From: Paraburkholderia solitsugae | Lineage (GTDB): Bacteria; Pseudomonadota; Gammaproteobacteria; Burkholderiales; Burkholderiaceae | Assembly (NCBI RefSeq): GCF_013177695.1 | Contig: NZ_WOEY01000065.1 | Location: 186,001 to 250,000, forward strand | Reading direction: 5' to 3' | DNA: 64,000 nt | In this document: positions 35,226-46,813 of the stretch, one piece after another | Layout: the number at the start of each line of letters is the position of its first letter | How positions within the stretch are numbered: position 1 is the stretch's first letter | Notes under the pieces: generated by a model | Databases searched by the model: none | The model's input: only the letters and a program-made list of their open reading frames with translations | Told to the model about the DNA's origin: nothing | Position numbers and translations under genes: made by a program

Positions 35226-35919
35226 AAACGTCGCACTCGATTACGGCAGTTTCCGCGCGCTGGACGGCATCACGTTGCACGCGGACGATGGCGAACTGGT
35301 GGTGCTGCTCGGCGCCAACGGCGCAGGCAAGAGTTCGATCTTCCTCGCGACAAGCGGCCTGCGCCGCGCCGCGAGCGGCAGCCTGCGCCTGGGAACGCGC
35401 GAACTGCTCGGCATGACGCCCGCGCAGATCGTCCGGAGCGGCGTGATTCAGTGTCCCGAGGGACGCAAGCTGTTCCCGGGCATGTCGGTGCTGAAGAACC
35501 TCACGCTCGGCGCCTATGTGCATCGCGGCGACAAGGCCGGCAATCAGCGCAATCTCGATCAGGTGTTCGCCCTCTTCCCGCTTCTTGCCGAACGCAAGGA
35601 TCATCTGGCGGGCTCGCTGTCCGGCGGCCAGCAGCAGATGGTAGCGATCGGGCGCGCGATGATGGCCCGGCCCAAGGTGCTGCTGCTCGACGAACCATCG
35701 CTCGGCCTCGCGCCGTTGGTGGTCAAGCAGGTATTCGAGGTGATCCAGCAGATCAATCGCGCGGGGACGACCGTGCTGCTCGCCGAACAGAACGCGTTCG
35801 CGGCGCTAAAGATCGCGCACCGTGCCTACGTCATCGAGAACGGCCGCATCGTGCTCGAAGGCGATCACGCGAGCCTGATGAACAATGAAGCGATCCGGCG
35901 CGCTTACGTCGGCGGCTGA
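35212..35919 (+). CDS. ABC transporter ATP-binding protein (LivF-like)
   Basis: 235 residues. Walker A GANGAGKSS, signature LSGGQQQMVAIGRAMM, Walker B LLLDEPSLGLAP, and VLLAEQNAFAALKIAHRAYV. GVIQCPEGRKLFPGMSVLKN is the typical LivF helical region. Pairs with LivG to energise transport. Confidence 0.93.
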   Translation: MLKFENVALDYGSFRALDGITLHADDGELVVLLGANGAGKSSIFLATSGLRRAASGSLRLGTRELLGMTPAQIVRSGVIQCPEGRKLFPGMSVLKNLTLGAYVHRGDKAGNQRNLDQVFALFPLLAERKDHLAGSLSGGQQQMVAIGRAMMARPKVLLLDEPSLGLAPLVVKQVFEVIQQINRAGTTVLLAEQNAFAALKIAHRAYVIENGRIVLEGDHASLMNNEAIRRAYVGG

Positions 35920-35991
35920 ACAAATCTGCTGCACAGCCTGACGCATGAGCATGTGCGCCGGCCCATTCGAACAATCCCAAAGGAGACACGT

Positions 35992-37176
35992 ATGACGATC
36001 AAACGCTTGTGCGGACGCGCTGGAGTGGTTGCGGCTGTCGCCACGACGGCGCTGCTGGGCTCTGGCGCCGCGATGGCGCAGCAGGTGGTGCATATCGGCT
36101 ACTCCGGTCCGTTAAGCGGCGGTGCGGCGAAGTACGGTCAGGAAGTGCTCGAAGGCATGCAGATGGCGGCCGCCGACGTCAATCAGGCCGGCATCGAAGT
36201 GGCCGGCAAGAAGATCAAGCTCGAGATCGTGCCGCTCGACGACAAATACAACCCTGCCGAAACCGCGATCAACGCACGGCGTCTCGCGCATGAACAACAG
36301 GCCGCCGTGGTGCTCGTGCCGCATTCGGGTGGTGGCTTCGCCGTGCAGACCAGCAACGAACAACAGAAACTCCTGCTGCTCTCGTACACGAGCGTGCCGC
36401 AGATCACCGAGCGCGGCAACAAGCTCACGGTGCGTATTCCGCCCTCGTTCACGTCGTATCTGAACTCCTTCGTCAAGTATGAAATGGCGACCTACGGCAA
36501 GAAGGTTGCGCTCGCTGCGACGGATACCGATTACGGCAAGATCTGGGTCGCCGCATTCAAACCCGCGTGGGAAGCGGCCGGCGGCACGATCGTCGCGGAC
36601 AATGCCATGTCGTATAACCGCGCCACCGATTTCTACAGCGGCGTGAGCCGCGTGCTGGCGGCCAAACCCGATGTGATGTTTATCGGCGGCCCGTCTGAGC
36701 CGACTGGTCTGATTGCGCAGCAGGCGCGCGAGTTGGGCTTCAAGGGTGGTTTTATCGTCATGGACCAGGCCAAGCTCGACGAAGTGGCTAAAGTCACCGG
36801 CGGCTATGCGCCACTGAACGGTGCGATCGGAGTATTGCCGTTGGCCAACGACAACACGCCGAATGCGAAAATGTTTGTGGAGCGCTTCCGCAAGAGCCAC
36901 GACGGCCGTGATCCGAGCCAGGAAGTTTCGCTGAACTACACCGCGGTCTACGCGACCGCCATCGCAATGAAACTGGCTGGCAGCGTGAGCGACGCAACCG
37001 CGATCCGCAATCAGTTCGATAAAGCCGTGAAGGCGCTGCCGCCGCAGGCCAATCCGCAAAGTGTGACGGGCGTCGACGATCACGGCGGCTTCGTGATCGG
37101 CAATCCGCTTGCGGCGGTGGTTCAGGGCGGACGGTTGAAGTCGGCGGACTTGAATTCGCTGGCAGCGGCGAAGTAA
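35992..37176 (+). CDS. ABC transporter periplasmic substrate-binding protein (LivK-like)
   Basis: 394 residues from the ATG at 35992, preceded by AAAGGAG. The signal peptide MTIKRLCGRAGVVAAVATTA ends GAAMAQ. The type I periplasmic binding fold follows: VHIGYSGPLSGGAAKYGQEV, VPLDDKYNPAETAINARRLA, and KKVALAATDTDYGKIWVAAF. It selects the ligand for the LivHMGF channel. The ligand is unknown; relatives bind branched amino acids, aromatic carboxylates or amides. Followed by a strong terminator at 37201. Confidence 0.92.
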   Translation: MTIKRLCGRAGVVAAVATTALLGSGAAMAQQVVHIGYSGPLSGGAAKYGQEVLEGMQMAAADVNQAGIEVAGKKIKLEIVPLDDKYNPAETAINARRLAHEQQAAVVLVPHSGGGFAVQTSNEQQKLLLLSYTSVPQITERGNKLTVRIPPSFTSYLNSFVKYEMATYGKKVALAATDTDYGKIWVAAFKPAWEAAGGTIVADNAMSYNRATDFYSGVSRVLAAKPDVMFIGGPSEPTGLIAQQARELGFKGGFIVMDQAKLDEVAKVTGGYAPLNGAIGVLPLANDNTPNAKMFVERFRKSHDGRDPSQEVSLNYTAVYATAIAMKLAGSVSDATAIRNQFDKAVKALPPQANPQSVTGVDDHGGFVIGNPLAAVVQGGRLKSADLNSLAAAK

Positions 37177-37200
37177 CGACGCTGTAGAGAAAGGCTTAAA

Positions 37201-37229
37201 CAAGGCGCCGTGGTTTTCACGGCGCCTTG
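37201..37229. terminator. Rho-independent terminator after the liv-type operon
   Basis: CAAGGCGCCGTG (37201-37212) pairs perfectly with 37218-37229 across a GTTTT loop, then TGCTTTT. It lies between convergent genes and may serve both. Confidence 0.85.
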
Positions 37230-37311
37230 TGCTTTTGAGGCCTTACGTATTTCAAGTCTTGCGTAGGTGAAGCCTCTTGTCTCTGGAGTCGGCGCTTCCG
37301 CCGGCTCCCGA

Positions 37312-38217
37312 TTACCCCTTCAACGCCTCGATAATCTGACCACGCACTTCAGGCCGCTCCGCAAACGGATCGGTCGGATTACGCGGCGTGACGATATCCT
37401 CAGCGCGTGTTTTCACGGCGGCTAACGCATGGGGGTGCGAAAAGATATAGAACTGCTCTTCGCGGATCGCATCGAACACCATCACCGCGACCTCTTGCGC
37501 ACTCACCTTCCCCGAACTCACGGCCTTCTCGCTCATCACGCGCGACACGCGTTGCGATAGGGTCGGCGGCGTGTCGTTGGCCAATTCGGCCGGGCGGTTG
37601 CGATGCCCCTTCGCGATTCCGGTCGGCACGAAGTACGGGCACAGCACTGAGCACGCCACCTGCTGCGTAACCAGCGAAAGATCCTGATACAGCGACTCGG
37701 TCAACGACACCACCGCATGTTTCGACACGTTGTACGGACCCATCATCGGCGGATTGAGCATGCCGGCCATCGACGCCGTGTTGACGATGTGCCCGCGATA
37801 TCCCGCATCGCGTTTGGCCGCTTCGAGCATCAGCGGCGTGAAAGCCCGCACGCCATGAATCACGCCCCACAGGTTGACGCCCAGCAACCATTGCCAGTCG
37901 CGTTCGGTGTTCTCCCACACGAGGCCGCCGCTGCCGCCCACGCCCGCATTGTTGAAGACCAGATGCACACTGCCGTACGCATTGAGCGTGGCGCGCGCCA
38001 GTGCGTCGATTTCCTCACCCTTCGCGACGTCGACGCGACGCGCGATGGCCTGCGCGCCGGCTGCGCTCACCTCGGCAAACGTTTCGTCGAGTGCGTCCTG
38101 TTGCACGTCGGCGAGTACGAGACGCATGCCCAGCTTCGTGCCGAGCCGTGCGAACTCACGGCCGAATCCGGAGCCGGCGCCGGTGATCACCGCAACCTTG
38201 CCTTCAAAATTGTCCAT
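37312..38217 (-). CDS. SDR-family oxidoreductase
   Basis: 301 residues from the ATG at 38217 (MDNFEGKVAVITGAGSGFGR) with GAGAGGG upstream. Rossmann motif TGAGSGFG, FNNAGVGG, Ser in TASMAG and YNVSK catalytic pair; the C-terminal region (FSHPHALAAVKTRAEDIV) is typical of SDRs that accompany acyl-CoA catabolism. Last gene of the leftward SDR, dehydrogenase, ligase, ligase, SDR run. Likely oxidises a hydroxy intermediate; substrate unknown. Confidence 0.88.
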   Translation of the reverse strand: MDNFEGKVAVITGAGSGFGREFARLGTKLGMRLVLADVQQDALDETFAEVSAAGAQAIARRVDVAKGEEIDALARATLNAYGSVHLVFNNAGVGGSGGLVWENTERDWQWLLGVNLWGVIHGVRAFTPLMLEAAKRDAGYRGHIVNTASMAGMLNPPMMGPYNVSKHAVVSLTESLYQDLSLVTQQVACSVLCPYFVPTGIAKGHRNRPAELANDTPPTLSQRVSRVMSEKAVSSGKVSAQEVAVMVFDAIREEQFYIFSHPHALAAVKTRAEDIVTPRNPTDPFAERPEVRGQIIEALKG

Positions 38218-38285
38218 GCCCTCTCCCATTTGCCCCATTGACGGTTGGTGTAGTCAGAGATGTTCTGGCGCGTTGCTACTCCACG

Positions 38286-39842
38286 CTAGCGCGCGGCGGG
38301 ATAGTACTGCTCGCGCAATTCCCGTTTCAGCACCTTGCCGATCGGACTGCGCGGCAAGGTGTCGATGAACGTCAGCGCAGAGAGCCGCTGCATTTTTCCC
38401 AGCCGCGCGTTGACCCACGCAAGCAGCGTGTCGGCGTCGGTTAGTGCTTCTGGCCTGCGCACCACGAACGCCACCGGTGTCTCGCCACACTGCTCCGATT
38501 GCGCGCCCACCACGGCCGCATCCGCCACGTCGGGATGCGAGCGCAGTTCAGTCTCCAGGTCGCTCGGATAAACGTTGAAGCCCCCCGAAATGATCATGTC
38601 CTTCTTGCGATCGAGCAGCGTCAAAAACCCGTCTGCATCGAAGCGGCCCATATCGCCCGTGCGAATGAAGCGCTTGCCGCTCGTGTCATACCATTCCGCC
38701 TCGGCCGTCTTGTCCGGTTGACGGTAGTAGCCGGTCATCATCGCCGGCGAATGGCCGACGATCTCGCCCACCTCGCCTGGCTCCACCTCGTTGCCGAGTT
38801 CGTCGATCAGGCGGATATCGTGACCTTCCACCGGTTTCCCGACCGTATGCAGCTTGGTGGGACATTCGTCGGCCTCCAACTGGCACGAGCCGCCGCCTTC
38901 GGTCATGCCGTAGTACTCAGTGAGCTTGCCCGGCCAGCGGCGCAACACGTCCGCCTTCACGCTCGCCGCGAACGGCGCGCTGGTGCAGAACTTGGCCTGA
39001 AAGCTGGAGAGGTCGTAACGGTCGAAGTCCGGATGCGCCATCAAGCGCTGGTACTGGACCGGCACCAGCATCGTGTGCGTGACGCGGTACTGCTGCGCCA
39101 GCTCCAGATAACGTGTGGCGTTGAACTTCGGCATCAACACCACGGTGCCGCCGAATGTCAGCGTCGGCATGAAGCTCACGAGCGTCGTGTTCGAATACAA
39201 CGGTGTAGAGATCAGCGTCGTGGCGTCAGGACTATAGCCGCGCTGAATGCTGCGCGCCGCGTAGGCCCAGCGCATGCCGTGCGACTGCACGATGCCTTTC
39301 GGCGTGCCCGTGGTGCCTGACGAATAGATGATGTTGAACGGCCACGCCGGATCGATCGCCACCGGTTCAGGCGTGGCGCCCCTGGGCGCGAGCCACGCTT
39401 CAAGCGCGGTGCTGCCTGCGTGCGCATCGAGCGCCACAGGAATTGCGCTGATCTCCGCAGCCACGGGTTCGAGCAGACGCTGGACGTCGGCATCGAGGAA
39501 CAACAACCGTGCGCCCGAATTGCCGATCATGCTGACGAGACTCGCCGCGCTCGACGACGGCGCGAGCGGCGCCACCACCGCCCCTGCGCGCAGGCCGCCG
39601 AGAAACGCCACGGCATATTCCACCGAGGCGGCCGCGCATAACGCAATCGCATCGCAAGGCCTGATGCCGTCGCGCTGCAATGCGGCGGCAAAACGATCGA
39701 CTCGTGCGTCCAGCGCGCCGTAAGTCACGACCTCGCCGTCGCAGATCAACGCGGCGTGTTCGCCGCGCTCCTTAGCGAAGCGGCGGAGCATGTCGGTGAT
39801 GCAGACGAACGGTTCGTCCAGCAGTGCGTCGAGCCATGTCAT
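38286..39842 (-). CDS. AMP-dependent acyl-CoA ligase/synthetase
   Basis: 518 residues, ANL superfamily. P-loop-like motif NIIYSSGTTGTPKGIVQSHG, TEYYGMTEGGGSC adenylate site, FIRTGDMGRFDADGFLTLLD hinge, RKKDMIISGGFNVYPSDLE, and the C-terminal catalytic Lys in LPRSPIGKVLKRELRE. Activates a carboxylic acid to its CoA thioester with ATP. Overlaps the next ligase by four bases, so the two are translated together. Aromatic, cyclic or medium-chain acids are possible substrates. Confidence 0.9.
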   Translation of the reverse strand: MTWLDALLDEPFVCITDMLRRFAKERGEHAALICDGEVVTYGALDARVDRFAAALQRDGIRPCDAIALCAAASVEYAVAFLGGLRAGAVVAPLAPSSSAASLVSMIGNSGARLLFLDADVQRLLEPVAAEISAIPVALDAHAGSTALEAWLAPRGATPEPVAIDPAWPFNIIYSSGTTGTPKGIVQSHGMRWAYAARSIQRGYSPDATTLISTPLYSNTTLVSFMPTLTFGGTVVLMPKFNATRYLELAQQYRVTHTMLVPVQYQRLMAHPDFDRYDLSSFQAKFCTSAPFAASVKADVLRRWPGKLTEYYGMTEGGGSCQLEADECPTKLHTVGKPVEGHDIRLIDELGNEVEPGEVGEIVGHSPAMMTGYYRQPDKTAEAEWYDTSGKRFIRTGDMGRFDADGFLTLLDRKKDMIISGGFNVYPSDLETELRSHPDVADAAVVGAQSEQCGETPVAFVVRRPEALTDADTLLAWVNARLGKMQRLSALTFIDTLPRSPIGKVLKRELREQYYPAAR

Positions 39843-41566
39843 GACGAGGCGCCTCCGGTGCTGCCGTTGCTGCCGTTGCGCTCATTGGCTGCGGCCGTGC
39901 GGGCCGCATCCTCTTCCTGCAACTTGCGCCACAGAATCTTGCCACTCCCCGACTTGGGCAGCGACGTCACGAACTCGACAATGCGCGGCGCCTTGTAAGA
40001 CGCCATCTGCTCATGGGACCAGTCGATGATTTCCTGCTCGCTGATCGTACCGGCATGCGCCGCGGCGGGCACCACCAGCGCCTTGACCGTCTCGCCGCGC
40101 TTCGCGTCCTTCACGCCGATCACGCACACCTCCTGAATCGCGGGATGCCGGTACATCAGCGCCTCGACTTCAGCGGGCCAGACCTTGTAGCCGGATGCGT
40201 TGATCATGCGTTTGAGGCGATCGGTCATGAAAAAATACCCGTCCTCGTCGATATGGCCGAGGTCGCCGGTACGCAAAAAACGCTTGCCGTCGAGTTGGAT
40301 AAACGCTTCCTCATTCGCCGTGGGATTGCGCCAATAGCCTTGCATCACCTGCGGCGCGTTCACGACGATCTCACCGGTCTCGCCTTGCGATAGTTCCTGC
40401 AGCGTGACCGGATCGATTACGCGCGAGTCCACGTCGAACACCGGAATGCCCAGGCACTGCGGCTTCGGCCGATGCGGCGGATTGATGTGCGTGCCCGCAA
40501 TCGTCTCGGACATGCCATAGCCTTCGACGTAATCGAGCCCGGTCAGCGACTTGAGCTTTCTGGCAATCGCGTCCGGCATCGCCGCGCCGCCGCCCCGCGC
40601 GCCCGTCAGGCTCGACAGATCGTAATCGCGGAGCTTCGGGTTCGACAGAAAGTCGACCATCATCGCGGTGATCGACTGCCACGCGGTCACGCGATACTTC
40701 TGCATGCATAGCGCCGCGGCTTCCCGATCCCAACGCGGCAACACGACGATCGTGGCGGCCGAGAACACCGCGCTGTTCATGCCGCCCTGCATGCCGGTCA
40801 CGTGAAAGAACGGCAAGACCGATAGAAAAACACCGTCCGATGGCGCCGAGAACCAGACGCAGCCGCCAAGCAGCGTGCTCATCACGCTGCGGTGCGTATG
40901 CATGCAGCCTTTCGGCTTGCCGGTGGTGCCGGACGTGTACGGCATCACGCACAGATCGTCGGGACCGGTGGTGAGCGGCCCGGGTGCGGTATGCCGTTCG
41001 AGCACCTCATACCAGGGCGTGACGCCGGGAATATCGAAGGTCTTGCGCGGCGCCGCCACGAATTCCGGCACGGGAAACGGCGATGGCCGCTTCAGGTAAT
41101 CGCTATACGTCGCGACGATTGCATGCTCGATGCCTTGACCGGGGCCGGCGCCGATCAGCGGCTCGACGTTCGCGAACAGGCATTGCGGCGCGATGATCGT
41201 GGTCGCCCCGCTGTCCTCGACGTAATGAGCCAGCTCGCCGCTCATGTTCATCGGATTGACCGGCACCACGACGGCGTTCGCACGCAGGATCCCGTAGTAA
41301 GCGATGATCCATTGCGGGCTGTTCTGCATGTAGAGCAGCACACGATCGCCCGCCTTGACGTGGCACTCCTGCTGAAGAAATCCGGCGATGCGCTCGGTTT
41401 CGTCCTTGAACTCGCCGAACGTAACCGGCGTGTCGTAGAAGATGATGAACGGCTTATGAGGAAAACGCGCCGCCGACACCTCGGCGTTATAGAAAATGTT
41501 GGTTTCGGGCAGCGTCAGATGCTTTGGCACTTGCGGCGGCCAATTCGGGTAATGGCGTTCGTTCAT
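39839..41566 (-). CDS. AMP-dependent acyl-CoA ligase (long-chain fatty-acid-CoA ligase type)
   Basis: 575 residues from the ATG at 41566 (MNERHYPNWPPQVPKHLTLP), preceded by AGGAGACGCC; the open frame upstream is not protein-like. MPYTSGTTGKPKGCMHTHR, EGYGMSETIAGTH, FLRTGDLGHIDEDGYFFMTD and RLKRMINASGYKVWPAEVEA are the ANL core motifs, with catalytic Lys in LPKSGSGKILWRKLQE. Two adjacent ligases suggest two acids, or two steps of one pathway, needing CoA activation. The 121-bp gap to the dehydrogenase gene upstream may contain a promoter. Confidence 0.9.
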   Translation of the reverse strand: MNERHYPNWPPQVPKHLTLPETNIFYNAEVSAARFPHKPFIIFYDTPVTFGEFKDETERIAGFLQQECHVKAGDRVLLYMQNSPQWIIAYYGILRANAVVVPVNPMNMSGELAHYVEDSGATTIIAPQCLFANVEPLIGAGPGQGIEHAIVATYSDYLKRPSPFPVPEFVAAPRKTFDIPGVTPWYEVLERHTAPGPLTTGPDDLCVMPYTSGTTGKPKGCMHTHRSVMSTLLGGCVWFSAPSDGVFLSVLPFFHVTGMQGGMNSAVFSAATIVVLPRWDREAAALCMQKYRVTAWQSITAMMVDFLSNPKLRDYDLSSLTGARGGGAAMPDAIARKLKSLTGLDYVEGYGMSETIAGTHINPPHRPKPQCLGIPVFDVDSRVIDPVTLQELSQGETGEIVVNAPQVMQGYWRNPTANEEAFIQLDGKRFLRTGDLGHIDEDGYFFMTDRLKRMINASGYKVWPAEVEALMYRHPAIQEVCVIGVKDAKRGETVKALVVPAAAHAGTISEQEIIDWSHEQMASYKAPRIVEFVTSLPKSGSGKILWRKLQEEDAARTAAANERNGSNGSTGGASS

Positions 41567-41687
41567 AGGCGTCTCCTGCCTTACTGTCTGTGCGCGTTTC
41601 ACACGGATGGTGCGCGCTTCGTTGACATCCGCCGCATAAAGGACGCGGCTGGTTAATGAACCAAAGGAATCCGGCAAGTCAGGGGCT

Positions 41688-42914
41688 TCATAGACGCCCG
41701 AGGTGGCGCCCAAGCTCCATCTTTGCGATGGCGTTACGGTGCACTTCGTCGGGGCCGTCCGCAAACCGCAGCGTGCGCGAACTGGCATACGCGCGCGCGA
41801 GGCCAAAGTCGTCGCTGACCGCGCCGCCGCCGTGTACTTGCATGGCCCAGTCGATCACCTGGCACGCCATGTTCGGCGCGGCCACCTTGATCATGGCGAT
41901 CTCCTGACGCGCGTCCTTGTTGCCGACCGTATCCATCTTGTACGCCGCGTTCAGCACCAGAAAACGTGTCTGGTCGATCATGATGCGTGCATTCGCGATC
42001 CGTTCACGCGTGACACCCTGGTCGGCGATCGGCCGGCCAAACGCTACGCGGTCCAGCGAGCGGCGGCCCATCGCTTCGAGCGCGCGCTCAGCGCGTCCGA
42101 TCAAACGCATGCAGTGATGGATGCGGCCCGGTCCGAGCCGCCCTTGTGCGATCTCGAAGCCACGGCCCTCGCCGAGCAACATATTGCTGGCCGGCACCCG
42201 CACGTTTTCAAAGGAGATTTCGGCCTGGCCGTGCGGGGCGTCGTCATAACCGAATACCGGCAGGTGACGCAGCACCTTCACGCCCGGCGTGTCCATCGGC
42301 ACCAGAATCATCGACTGCTGTTGGTGCCGGTTGGTGTGATCCGGATTGGACTTGCCCATGAAGATGAGGACCTTGCAGCGCGGATCGTTCGCGCCCGAGG
42401 TCCACCATTTGCGGCCGTTCAGAATGTAATCGTCACCGTCGCGTTCAATGCGCGCTTCGATATTGGTCGCATCCGACGAGGCCACGTCCGGCTCCGTCAT
42501 CGCAAAGGCCGAGCGGATCGTGCCGTCGAGCAACGGCAGCAGCCATTGCTGTTGCTGCTCGGGCGTGGCGTAACGCACCAGCGTTTCCATGTTGCCCGTG
42601 TCGGGCGCCGAGCAGTTGAACGGCTCCGCACCGATATGCGAGCGCCCCATGATTTCGCACAACGGCGCATATTCGAGGTTGGTGAGCCCCGCACCGTATT
42701 TCGACTCGGGCAGGAACAGGTTCCACAAACCTACGGCCTTCGCCTTCTGTTTCAATTCCTCGATGACCGGCGCGGGCTGCCACCGGTTACCCGATTCGCG
42801 CGCGGCGTCCATCTGCGCTTCGAAGATCGCCTCGGCCGGATACACGTACTCGTCCATGAAAGCGTTCAGGCGCTGCTGCAAACTCTTGACCTTGTCCGAG
42901 TGCTGAAAATCCAT
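41688..42914 (-). CDS. Acyl-CoA dehydrogenase (ACAD10/11-like)
   Basis: 408 residues. FAD/substrate motifs AFAMTEPDVASSDATNIEAR, YILNGRKWWTSGANDPRCKV, and C-terminal QVIDWAMQVHGGGAVSDDFG followed by LRFADGPDEVHRNAIAKMEL are characteristic of the ACAD10/11 group. Family members oxidise short-branched, long-chain or 4-hydroxy acyl-CoA esters. Begins 15 bp after the SDR stop in the same operon. Confidence 0.9.
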   Translation of the reverse strand: MDFQHSDKVKSLQQRLNAFMDEYVYPAEAIFEAQMDAARESGNRWQPAPVIEELKQKAKAVGLWNLFLPESKYGAGLTNLEYAPLCEIMGRSHIGAEPFNCSAPDTGNMETLVRYATPEQQQQWLLPLLDGTIRSAFAMTEPDVASSDATNIEARIERDGDDYILNGRKWWTSGANDPRCKVLIFMGKSNPDHTNRHQQQSMILVPMDTPGVKVLRHLPVFGYDDAPHGQAEISFENVRVPASNMLLGEGRGFEIAQGRLGPGRIHHCMRLIGRAERALEAMGRRSLDRVAFGRPIADQGVTRERIANARIMIDQTRFLVLNAAYKMDTVGNKDARQEIAMIKVAAPNMACQVIDWAMQVHGGGAVSDDFGLARAYASSRTLRFADGPDEVHRNAIAKMELGRHLGRL

Positions 42915-42929
42915 GCGGCGTCTCCTTGG

Positions 42930-43703
42930 TCAGACAATGATCGACCCGCCATCCACCGCGAAATACTGGCCCGTGATGTGGCGCGACGCTTCGCTCGCGA
43001 GAAACACGACCGGGCCTTTGAGATCCTCGTCGCCGCCGAGACGCTGCAGCGGCGTGCGCGAGACGATGGTGCTTTCGAGTTTATCGAGCAACCCTGCCGA
43101 CATCTTCGACGGGAAAAAGCCCGGGCAGATCGCGTTGACGTTGATGTTGTACTTGCCCCATTCCGCCGCGAGCGCCCGCGTGAAGTTGATCGCCGCGGCC
43201 TTGGACGTGTTGTACGCAATCGTGTTCATGCCGGGCGGCGAACCCTTCAGGCCCGCCACCGAGGCGATGTTGATGATCTTGCCGGCACGGCGCGGGATCA
43301 TGCTGCGCTTGCCGACTTCGCGAGCGACGAAAAACGGCGCATGAACGTTCAGGTTCATCACCTTGTGCCACGCTTCGTCGGGATAGTCCTCGGCGGGTGC
43401 GCCCCACGTCGCGCCCGCGTTGTTCACGAGAATGTCGATGCTGCCATGCAGGCCGAGCACTTCATCCACGAGACCGGGAATCCCCTCGAAGCGCTGCAGA
43501 TCGTTGACCACCGTCTGCACCTCGATACCCCGGCTTTGCAGATGCGTTTTCGCCTCGGCAAGTTCGTCGGCCTTGCGTGCGGTGATCGCCACGCGGCAAC
43601 CCATTTCTCCCAGCGCCTCGGCCATTTGCAGGCCTAGCCCGCGAGAGCCTCCGGTGATCAGTGCAACCTTGCCGTCCAGTTGAAACAGGTCTTTCACAGA
43701 CAT
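42930..43703 (-). CDS. SDR-family oxidoreductase (RhlG/FabG-like)
   Basis: 257 residues from the ATG at 43703 (MSVKDLFQLDGKVALITGGS). TGGSRGLG cofactor loop, VNNAGATWG, Ser in IASVAG and YNTSKAAAIN catalytic pair, C-terminal GQYFAVDGGSIIV. Likely a 3-hydroxyacyl-CoA-type dehydrogenase. First gene of the leftward catabolic operon; the TTCTGCAATGCAGA palindrome lies 21 bp upstream of its start, a position suited to repression. The open frame to 44141 overlaps the divergent gene and is ignored. Confidence 0.9.
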   Translation of the reverse strand: MSVKDLFQLDGKVALITGGSRGLGLQMAEALGEMGCRVAITARKADELAEAKTHLQSRGIEVQTVVNDLQRFEGIPGLVDEVLGLHGSIDILVNNAGATWGAPAEDYPDEAWHKVMNLNVHAPFFVAREVGKRSMIPRRAGKIINIASVAGLKGSPPGMNTIAYNTSKAAAINFTRALAAEWGKYNINVNAICPGFFPSKMSAGLLDKLESTIVSRTPLQRLGGDEDLKGPVVFLASEASRHITGQYFAVDGGSIIV

Positions 43704-43723
43704 TACGCCGCTCCTCCAAGTTG

Positions 43724-43737
43724 TTCTGCAATGCAGA
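43724..43737. promoter_or_regulatory. TTCTGCAATGCAGA palindrome between divergent acyl-CoA genes
   Basis: Centre at 43731. Same core as the sites at 29610-29636 and 32320-32334. It sits in the 265-bp divergent region shared by the SDR operon and the rightward acyl-CoA dehydrogenase; the neighbouring IclR-type regulator is a candidate binder. Confidence 0.55.
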
Positions 43738-43968
43738 CTTCTATTCCGGATTTTCTGACCATCATACGTGCCGAAATTCGCTGTGTAAATAAAAGCACGC
43801 TCATTCACTTTTGATTTAAACTGACACGCATCGTCGATGGGCGGATCATCGGGACTTACCCGAATGCCGCACTTTTCAATCGAGCCGCGTCTATGCGATT
43901 TCGTGGGTTTCCGCGCGTTTCGCGTAGTTGTTCTGCATAGCGGCTCACCTTTGGACGGGTCTTCTCCC

Positions 43969-45774
<1,806 letters not shown>

Positions 45775-45816
45775 GTGCTGCGGCTCGATGTGCGTCTCGA
45801 TGCGGCTTCACACCCC

Positions 45817-46710
45817 TCAATGCGACAGCGCGATTTCCAGTTGCGTCACCACGTCGATCAGGCGTGGCCGCACTTCTTCAAGAAGGAATTCCTTCGAGAG
45901 CTTGAATGCGGGGCCGCCGACATTGATCGCCATGATCGGCAGCTCGCCGCCCGGCTGGAAAGCGCGCGCGATGCCGTTCACCTCTTTCTGCCAGTCCCCG
46001 AACGAAGTCGTCACGCCGAGCGTGCGGTAATCTTCGAGTGCATTCTCAATGCCGCGACGGGTTTTCGGCCACGCCACGTGATCGAGCTCACGCACCTGCT
46101 CCATGAAGCTGAGACGATCGTGCTCCGGGATCGCCGCGAGCCACGCGCGGCCAATCGCCGACGTGGCGACCGGAATACGCGAACCGACTTCCAGCGTCAG
46201 CGTGAGCGCAACCGAGGCTCGGCAATTTTCCACGTAGATCATCGAGAGCCGGTCGCGCGTCCCTAACGACACGGTTGCGCCGACGATGTCGGCCAATTCC
46301 TGCATCACCGGCCGGGCAATCTTGCGCACATCGAGCCGCGCCAGCATCGCGCTGCCCAGCGCAAGCGAAGCCGTGCCAAGCCGATATTTGCCGCTCTCTT
46401 TCAGATGAATCAGATAGCCGAGCAGCGTGAGTGTATGGGTCAGGCGCGATACCGTCGATTTCGGCAGCTTGCAACGCAAGGCGAGTTCCTGATTGCTCAG
46501 CGATTTGTCGCCCGAGCGAAAACACGCCAGCACTTCGAGCCCGCGCGCGAGTGCCGTGACGAAATGCCGGTCGTCCTTGTGCGCCTCTTGCGCCGTCCGG
46601 CTCGCGAGGACTGTATTTCCCCCGGCGGATGCAACGGGTGTGTGCGCAGCGTCGCCTGCGCTCGGACCGTCGGCCGGATTATCGATCGGGCTGTGATGGG
46701 TTTTGCTCAA
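45817..46710 (-). CDS. IclR-family transcriptional regulator
   Basis: About 297 residues if the TTG at 46710 is used (LSKTHHSPIDNP), with GGAG 11 bases upstream; TTG at 46752 is an alternative and the start is uncertain. Winged HTH: ALARGLEVLACFRSGDKSLS and CKLPKSTVSRLTHTLTLLGY. Effector domain: GTRDRLSMIYVENCRASVAL and GRAWLAAIPEHDRLSFMEQV. IclR regulators commonly control uptake and degradation of aromatic or other carboxylates and bind short palindromes, making it the natural candidate for the TTCTGCAATGCAGAA sites. Follows an MFS gene on the same strand. Confidence 0.85.
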   Translation of the reverse strand: MSKTHHSPIDNPADGPSAGDAAHTPVASAGGNTVLASRTAQEAHKDDRHFVTALARGLEVLACFRSGDKSLSNQELALRCKLPKSTVSRLTHTLTLLGYLIHLKESGKYRLGTASLALGSAMLARLDVRKIARPVMQELADIVGATVSLGTRDRLSMIYVENCRASVALTLTLEVGSRIPVATSAIGRAWLAAIPEHDRLSFMEQVRELDHVAWPKTRRGIENALEDYRTLGVTTSFGDWQKEVNGIARAFQPGGELPIMAINVGGPAFKLSKEFLLEEVRPRLIDVVTQLEIALSH

Positions 46711-46813
46711 AATGAAACGCGCTCCTGCGAAACGGTACCATCTGAAGGACAAACCGTGGCCCGGATCGAGGGTGATCTGGGCTGCGGAATTATAGACAAA
46801 CGCAAACAGTCGC

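Noticed and set aside
36112..37203. 363-residue leftward frame
   Set aside because: Antisense to the binding-protein gene of the liv-type operon and lacks signal peptide or domain.
41703..43637. 644-residue rightward frame
   Set aside because: Runs antisense to the acyl-CoA dehydrogenase and SDR genes, whose motifs are clear on the other strand; His/Arg/Asp-rich with no domain.
46711..46752. N-terminal extension of the IclR protein
   Set aside because: Begins with TTG without a ribosome site and adds an unusual aromatic/Arg stretch; the later TTG has GGAG upstream.
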